Assembly: GCA_007122745.1 (NCBI GenBank)
Contig: SKTA01000257.1
Span: forward strand, 1 to 20,715
Reading direction: 5' to 3'
DNA from: Bacteroidales bacterium
GTDB taxonomy: Bacteria > Bacteroidota > Bacteroidia > Bacteroidales > UBA7960
Length of the DNA stretch: 20,715 nucleotides
Below the pieces are notes generated by a model, which searched no databases, was not told the DNA's origin, and was given only the letters and a program-made list of their open reading frames with translations. Within the stretch, counting starts at the first letter, position 1; the number at the start of each line of letters is the position of its first letter. Both the position numbers and the translations under genes were made by a program. Below, piece after piece: positions 15,787 through 20,715 of the stretch.

Positions 15787-16665
15787 ATGAAAATTGCATT
15801 TTTTGGTCGCGCATTTGATCCTGCCTTTCTTGATAATTTCAAATTGCTGATACGTACTCTTGAAGAGAAGGCAGATGAGTTTCATATTTATGAAAGCTTT
15901 TACGAGCATATCAAAGATCAGGTGGTTTTTGAAAAACCACTGCGTATCCTGTCATCAAAAACCATTCCTGACAAAGACACTTTTTGTATGATCAGCATTG
16001 GCGGCGATGGCACATTGCTGGACACCATCACGCTGATCCGGGATTCAGGCATTCCGGTTTTGGGGATCAATACCGGTCGGTTGGGTTTTCTCTCGGCCAT
16101 ATCTACTGAGGAAATTCTGTATGCAGCAAAAGCACTTACCGGTGGCGACTATGCCATCGACCGGCGTGCCATCTTACATCTTTCGGCCCCTTCCGATCTC
16201 TTCGAAAATTTCAATTACGCACTGAATGAGCTTTCGGTATTAAAAAGAGACAACTCCACCATGATCTCCATCAGCGCTTATGTGGATGATCAGTTTTTGA
16301 ACAAATACTGGGCAGACGGATTAATTGTTGCAACACCAACAGGCTCAACAGGGTATTCCCTGAGTTGCGGCGGACCGATCATCTCGCCGGAAAGCAGAAA
16401 TTTCGTAATCACACCCATTGCCACACATAACCTTACCGTAAGGCCTATCGTAATTCCCGACAGCTGTAGTGTAAAATTGCGCATCTCCGGCCGAACGCAG
16501 GACTACCTTGTGGCGCTTGACTCCCGCTCCAAACCCCTCAGCACAACCACTGAGTTGGTTATTAAAAGAGCCCCATTTTCAATTAACCTCATATGTGTAG
16601 GGCACAAAGATTTCTATAAAACCATCCGCAATAAGCTGGCCTGGGGGCTCGATAAAAGAAATTAA
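15787..16665 (+). CDS. nadK: NAD kinase
   Basis: Cytoplasmic ATP-NAD kinase that makes NADP+ from NAD+. The 292-residue protein has the diagnostic GGDGT motif (72-76, with catalytic Asp74). The second family motif NELSVLKRD lies at 147-155, and the glycine-rich TPTGSTGYSLSCGGPI is at 183-198. Length is typical. It starts 38 bp after rodA with no visible terminator, so it may be transcribed from the mrdA promoter. Its position just before the DUF6089-like gene, uppS and bamA matches a gene order common in Bacteroidota. Confidence 0.96.
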   Translation: MKIAFFGRAFDPAFLDNFKLLIRTLEEKADEFHIYESFYEHIKDQVVFEKPLRILSSKTIPDKDTFCMISIGGDGTLLDTITLIRDSGIPVLGINTGRLGFLSAISTEEILYAAKALTGGDYAIDRRAILHLSAPSDLFENFNYALNELSVLKRDNSTMISISAYVDDQFLNKYWADGLIVATPTGSTGYSLSCGGPIISPESRNFVITPIATHNLTVRPIVIPDSCSVKLRISGRTQDYLVALDSRSKPLSTTTELVIKRAPFSINLICVGHKDFYKTIRNKLAWGLDKRN

Positions 16666-16749
16666 AAGTAAAATATTCAACCGAAGGCTTCGTTATTACA
16701 AACGATAGCATTGGTAATGCGATGTATTTTCGGTTTTTCGATTTTAAGG

Positions 16750-17490
16750 ATGTCAAAACATATATTGCTTTTGTTTTTTTTGTTGACTCTGACTCTGGCC
16801 ATGCCCGTTTATGGCCAGATCTATGAAGTGGGCGCATATGGTGGAATCAGCGCTTACCGGGGTGACCTCAATCAGACTAAGCTTTTTAACAAAACCCATG
16901 GCGCCGGAGGCCTCATGTTACGGTATGGCCACAACCAACATGTTGCAGCACGGCTAAACACGGGATATACCGTTCTTCGGGGAGCGAACACCAGGCATGA
17001 TAACCCATATATCATTTTTCCCAGAGGCATAGACGACTATAGGTTTCAAACAACCCTGCTTGAATTAAGCCTCCAGGCTGAGGTCAACTTTTTGCCATTT
17101 ACCGCCGGTGATCCGGAAACACGCTTTACTCCATACATTTTTGGCGGGGGTGGGGGCATTTATTTTGATTCAAATATTTACAGGGGCATTGCACCATATC
17201 CTGGAGATGACCATTTGAAGGACCCAACAACCCTGGACTTGGAAGACACAGGCAGCAGCATTGCAGCCATAGGCCTTGTCGGCTTTGGGTTTAAACTGAA
17301 TGTGGCTCGCGACATCGTGGTGGATGCCGCCTGGGGATTCCGCTTCAGCAACACAGATTACCTGGATGAGGTGAGTCTTCGGGGCAATCCAAAAGACAAT
17401 GATTACTACTCAATACTAAACCTGACGGTGACTTACAAGTTCCTCGACAGGAGCTGTCCAGCATGCCCGATGCATCATTTTCCGAATTAA
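16750..17490 (+). CDS. DUF6089-like outer-membrane beta-barrel protein
   Basis: A 246-residue exported protein with a signal peptide (about 1-22, cleavage after PVYG). Alternating beta-strand sequence and many glycines and aromatics follow, as in small 8-strand outer-membrane barrels. The start YEVGAYGGISAYRGDL and the segment PYIFGGGGGIYFD resemble the DUF6089 family, which usually sits between nadK and uppS in Bacteroidota. A late strand, YYSILNLTVTYKF, is followed by a short tail with two cysteines (CPACP). The function is unknown; a role in envelope biogenesis is only suggested by position. I chose the ATG at 16750, which has AAGG immediately before it. The open frame extends to a TTG at 16711, but those residues precede the signal peptide. 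Confidence 0.8.
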   Translation: MSKHILLLFFLLTLTLAMPVYGQIYEVGAYGGISAYRGDLNQTKLFNKTHGAGGLMLRYGHNQHVAARLNTGYTVLRGANTRHDNPYIIFPRGIDDYRFQTTLLELSLQAEVNFLPFTAGDPETRFTPYIFGGGGGIYFDSNIYRGIAPYPGDDHLKDPTTLDLEDTGSSIAAIGLVGFGFKLNVARDIVVDAAWGFRFSNTDYLDEVSLRGNPKDNDYYSILNLTVTYKFLDRSCPACPMHHFPN

Positions 17491-17582
17491 AAATTCTTAA
17501 ACACAGTATATTTCTTTTATATGTCGAAACAATTTCGGAAATTTGTGCCACTTTTAGCTTGGGTTTAATTTATTGACGGAGA

Positions 17583-18338
17583 ATGGATTTAAAGCAGCAT
17601 ATCAATGAAGAAAAGCTACCGGATCACGTGGCCCTGATAATGGATGGTAATGGTCGATGGGCAAAACAACGCGGGAAGGAACGGATCTTCGGACATGAGA
17701 ATGGTGTTGAAGCGGTACGTGATACAGTGAAAGCTGCTGCAGAAATTGGCGTTTCTTACCTGACGTTTTTTGCATTCAGCACAGAAAACTGGTGCAGGCC
17801 GCATCTGGAGGTGGAAACCCTGATGGATCTGCTTGTGCATGCCATAGGAAATGAAACCCCCGAGCTTCATAAAAATGGTGTCCGATTGCAAGCCATTGGT
17901 GACCTGGAGTCTTTACCGGAACTTTGTCGCGAAAAGCTCAATGAGGCAATGAAGCTTACGGAAAAGAATACAAAACTTATTGTTACTGTTGCATTAAGCT
18001 ACAGTGCCCGCTGGGAAATCGTGAACGCAACCAGGAAAATTGCCGAAAAGATTGCCAATAAAACATTAAGTCCGGACCAGATTGATGAAGACCTTTTGCA
18101 CGCTGCGATGGAAACAGCTTCTTTACCTGACCCCGACTTGCTCATCCGCACAAGCGGGGAGCTTCGTATCAGTAATTTTCTGCTTTGGCAGATCGCCTAT
18201 ACGGAATTATATTTTACACCCGTTTACTGGCCCGATTTCAGGCGAGAACATTTTTATCAGGCCATTATTGATTACCAGCGTCGTGAACGACGGTTTGGCA
18301 AATTGAACAAACAAGTTGCAGTATCAAAAAATCTTTGA
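17583..18338 (+). CDS. uppS: undecaprenyl diphosphate synthase (cis-isoprenyl transferase)
   Basis: Cytoplasmic enzyme that condenses isopentenyl diphosphate onto farnesyl diphosphate to give the C55 lipid carrier for peptidoglycan and surface polysaccharides. The 251-residue protein shows all the family blocks. MDGNGRWAKQRG holds catalytic Asp21, FSTENW lies at 65-70, and RTSGELRISNFLLWQ is at 189-203, followed by YTELYFTPVYWPDF. The usual NYGGR block is SYSAR here, a small departure. Length is normal. It starts 92 bp after the barrel gene and ends 16 bp before bamA. That is the standard Bacteroidota order and suggests co-transcription. Confidence 0.96.
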   Translation: MDLKQHINEEKLPDHVALIMDGNGRWAKQRGKERIFGHENGVEAVRDTVKAAAEIGVSYLTFFAFSTENWCRPHLEVETLMDLLVHAIGNETPELHKNGVRLQAIGDLESLPELCREKLNEAMKLTEKNTKLIVTVALSYSARWEIVNATRKIAEKIANKTLSPDQIDEDLLHAAMETASLPDPDLLIRTSGELRISNFLLWQIAYTELYFTPVYWPDFRREHFYQAIIDYQRRERRFGKLNKQVAVSKNL

Positions 18339-18354
18339 AATAACGTCTCTACAA

Positions 18355-20715
18355 ATGTTAAAATATTCTCTATTTTTGTTTTTTCTGATAGCAGTGCCTT
18401 TTTACTCCATTGCGCAACAAGTGCTTACAGGCGAGCAAATCGTAATTGACTACAACAACCCCGGAGAATATGAGATAGGAGGTATTGCCATAACCGGAAA
18501 TGAATCTGTTGAAGATCACATCGTGGTCATGATCAGCAGATTGTCCGTTGGCCGTATCATTCAAATACCGGGTGAGGATATATCAAACGCGATAAACAAT
18601 TTATGGCGGCAGGATATGTTCAAGGATGTCAGCATTGGAGTCACCTCCATCCAGGATGATGTGGTTTTCCTTGAAATTGCACTGAAAGAAAGACCCAGAC
18701 TGACCAGCTACGTGTTTGAAGGTGCCAGACGTTCAGATGCAGATAACCTGACGGAAAAACTAAACCTCACAAGAGGAGATGTTATTACCGAAGCTTTGCT
18801 TTTCAGGGCTGAAAGCACAATTAAGAATTATTACATAGAGAAAGGCTTTCTCAGACCTCAGGTCGATATCATACAGATGGAAGACACCACAAGGGTCAAT
18901 GCCATGAAGGTTGAATTTTATATTGACAGAGGGGACAGAACCCGAATCAGGGAGGTCAATGTTTATGGCAATGAAGTGCTGACTGACAGGCAAGTAAAGC
19001 GAATCATGAAAAATACCAGGGAAAGAAGCCTGCGCTTTATCTTTTCCTCATCGCGCCTGGTGGAAGATGATTTTGAAGAAGACAAAAGGTTGCTGATTGA
19101 ACGATATAACGAACTTGGGAAAAGAGATGCAAAAGTCCTCAGGGATTCTGCTTATTTCGTTGATGAAGACAGGATCGAAATCGACCTGCACATCTACGAA
19201 GGACCCACATATTATTTCAGAAACATCAACTGGGTTGGGAATACAGTATTTCCTGACGAAGCACTTTCAGAAGTGCTCGGCATCAGGAGTGGAGACATTT
19301 TCAACCAGAACAAACTGGAAAAGAACCTCTTCATGAACATGGAAGAGGGGGATGTCAGCTCATTGTACATGGATATCGGTTACCTCTTTTTTAACCTCGA
19401 CCCTGTTGAAGTTGCCGTCAAGAACGACTCCATTGATCTGGAGATCCGCATCTATGAAGGTGAACAGGCAAGAATTAACCGTGTATCAGTCAGTGGTAAC
19501 ACACGTACCAACGACCATGTTATCATGCGTGAGATACGCACCAGGCCAGGGCAATTGTTTAGCAGATCTGCCATAATCAGAAGCCAGCGGGAGATCATTC
19601 AGCTCGGATTTTTTGATCAGGAAAAGATTGAAGTCAACCCAATACCCAATCCGGCCGACAATACAGTTGACCTGGAATACATCGTAGAAGAGACCTCCTC
19701 TGACCAGATCGAACTTTCGGGTGGCTGGGGTGCCAACCGAATCATCGGTACGGTTGGTATCTCTTTTAACAACTTCTCTACTCGAAACCTCTTCAACAGG
19801 GAGGCCTGGAGACCACTTCCCACAGGCGACGGACAACGACTATCGCTTCGGGCGCAAACATACGGACGCGGATATATATCTTACAGCGCCTCATTTACAG
19901 AACCATGGCTGGGAGGCAGACGCCCAAACTCACTCAGTGTCTCCTTTTATCAAACAACACACCGAAATCAGTACGCCACAGGTAGCCCAAATTATGGCTA
20001 TTATTCAATTATCGGCACCTCGGTTGGACTTGCGAAACGGTTAACAGTTCCTGACGACTATTTCTTCCTTCAACAGTTTATCAACTATCAGCATTACGAT
20101 ATCCTTAACAGTCCGATCCGGTTTGTTTTCGACAATGGAACATCAAACAACCTGAGCTATAATGTTGTTTTCGGAAGAAACTCCAAAGATGCAGCCCTTT
20201 TCCCCAGAAGCGGATCGGAGGTGTCGTTATCACTTCAGCTTACACCACCCTATTCCCTTATAACCGGTGAAGATTTTTCCGATGCCACGGATCAGGACAA
20301 ATATCAATGGCTGGAATACCACAAATGGAGATTCAGGGGTAACTGGTATACGCCGGTTGTCGGGGACCTGATCCTAACGGCAAGGGTGCGTTTCGGTTTC
20401 CTCGGTTTTTACAATCCAGACATTGGCTATCCCCCCTTCGAACGGTTTTACCTTGGAGGAGACGGCCTCTCCGGCTGGGAAATCGACGGACGTGAGATCA
20501 TTGCTTTACGCGGATACACAAACTATTCCCTTACCCCTACCGACGCACGCGGTGAATTTATCGGGGGAAACTCCTTCAGCAAGTATACCGTCGAGCTTCG
20601 TTACCCCATCTCACTCAACCCCATGGCAACCATCTATGCCCTTACCTTTGTTGAAGGAGGTAATGCCTGGGCAAACATTAACTCATTTAACCCATTTGAC
20701 TTTAAACGTTCAGCC
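18355..20715 (+). CDS. bamA: outer-membrane barrel assembly factor BamA, cut by right edge
   Basis: Omp85-family core of the BAM machine, which inserts beta-barrel proteins into the outer membrane. I read the frame directly: ATG at 18355, open for 787 codons to the edge with no stop. A signal peptide (1-20, cleavage after SIA) is followed by five POTRA-like repeats, starting near residues 39, 114, 196, 286 and 372. Each has the xIxxVxVxGN-type strand, for example REVNVYGNEVLTD and RINRVSVSGNTRTND. The 16-strand barrel starts near 450. The conserved loop 6 motif appears as LRGY near 716-719 (VRGF in E. coli). The barrel's last strands lie beyond the edge. It sits 16 bp after uppS. Confidence 0.95.
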   Translation, partial: MLKYSLFLFFLIAVPFYSIAQQVLTGEQIVIDYNNPGEYEIGGIAITGNESVEDHIVVMISRLSVGRIIQIPGEDISNAINNLWRQDMFKDVSIGVTSIQDDVVFLEIALKERPRLTSYVFEGARRSDADNLTEKLNLTRGDVITEALLFRAESTIKNYYIEKGFLRPQVDIIQMEDTTRVNAMKVEFYIDRGDRTRIREVNVYGNEVLTDRQVKRIMKNTRERSLRFIFSSSRLVEDDFEEDKRLLIERYNELGKRDAKVLRDSAYFVDEDRIEIDLHIYEGPTYYFRNINWVGNTVFPDEALSEVLGIRSGDIFNQNKLEKNLFMNMEEGDVSSLYMDIGYLFFNLDPVEVAVKNDSIDLEIRIYEGEQARINRVSVSGNTRTNDHVIMREIRTRPGQLFSRSAIIRSQREIIQLGFFDQEKIEVNPIPNPADNTVDLEYIVEETSSDQIELSGGWGANRIIGTVGISFNNFSTRNLFNREAWRPLPTGDGQRLSLRAQTYGRGYISYSASFTEPWLGGRRPNSLSVSFYQTTHRNQYATGSPNYGYYSIIGTSVGLAKRLTVPDDYFFLQQFINYQHYDILNSPIRFVFDNGTSNNLSYNVVFGRNSKDAALFPRSGSEVSLSLQLTPPYSLITGEDFSDATDQDKYQWLEYHKWRFRGNWYTPVVGDLILTARVRFGFLGFYNPDIGYPPFERFYLGGDGLSGWEIDGREIIALRGYTNYSLTPTDARGEFIGGNSFSKYTVELRYPISLNPMATIYALTFVEGGNAWANINSFNPFDFKRSA

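Noticed and set aside
16708..16720. Small hairpin GCATT-GGT-AATGC after nadK
   Set aside because: A 5-bp stem with no T-tract is too weak to call a terminator or regulatory element.
17528..17582. Possible promoter just before uppS
   Set aside because: The best -7 candidate (TAATTTAT) has two mismatches to TAnnTTTG and would place the start almost on the ATG.

Overview
The window is chromosomal DNA from a member of the Bacteroidota, most likely a Bacteroidales or Marinilabiliales-type anaerobe. The evidence is a T9SS type A C-terminal sorting domain on a gingipain-like protease, a Bacteroidota-style long FtsX/MacB permease, the gene order nadK - DUF6089-like barrel - uppS - bamA, a perfect TAnnTTTG promoter element, and poor Shine-Dalgarno sites. 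There are twelve protein genes, two of them cut by the window edges. I see no tRNA, rRNA, CRISPR array, insertion sequence or phage gene.

Layout. (1) 1-1100, minus: N-terminal part of an FtsX/MacB-type ABC permease. It is preceded by a 358-bp gap holding a possible sigma-54-type promoter and two 16-bp dyads spaced 21 bp apart. (2) 1459-7734, plus: an MscS-type channel, then two secreted proteases. One is an M14 zinc carboxypeptidase ending in a dockerin-like domain. The other is a C25 (gingipain) protease carrying a cohesin-like domain and a T9SS sorting domain. (3) 12294-7742, minus: a tight three-gene run of a saccharopine/lysine-dehydrogenase-like oxidoreductase, gatE and gatD. GatDE is the archaeal-type Glu-tRNA(Gln) amidotransferase and is unexpected in a bacterium. 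(4) 12295-12653: a 359-bp gap with an inverted array of degenerate heptamers and a good Bacteroidota promoter for mrdA. (5) 12654-20715, plus: an envelope cluster of mrdA (PBP2), rodA, nadK, a DUF6089-like outer-membrane barrel, uppS and bamA (cut by the right edge).

How the genes work together. PBP2 and RodA form the elongation peptidoglycan synthase, UppS makes its lipid carrier, and BamA assembles outer-membrane barrels, so the right third is a cell-envelope block. The two proteases could act in sequence, endoprotease then carboxypeptidase, and their complementary cohesin-like and dockerin-like modules suggest they may physically associate. The gatE-gatD operon would convert Glu-tRNA(Gln) to Gln-tRNA(Gln); why a dehydrogenase leads it is not evident.

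The points most worth a second look are the adjacent cohesin/dockerin protease pair, the archaeal-type GatDE operon, and the putative enhancer-plus-sigma-54 control region of the ABC permease.
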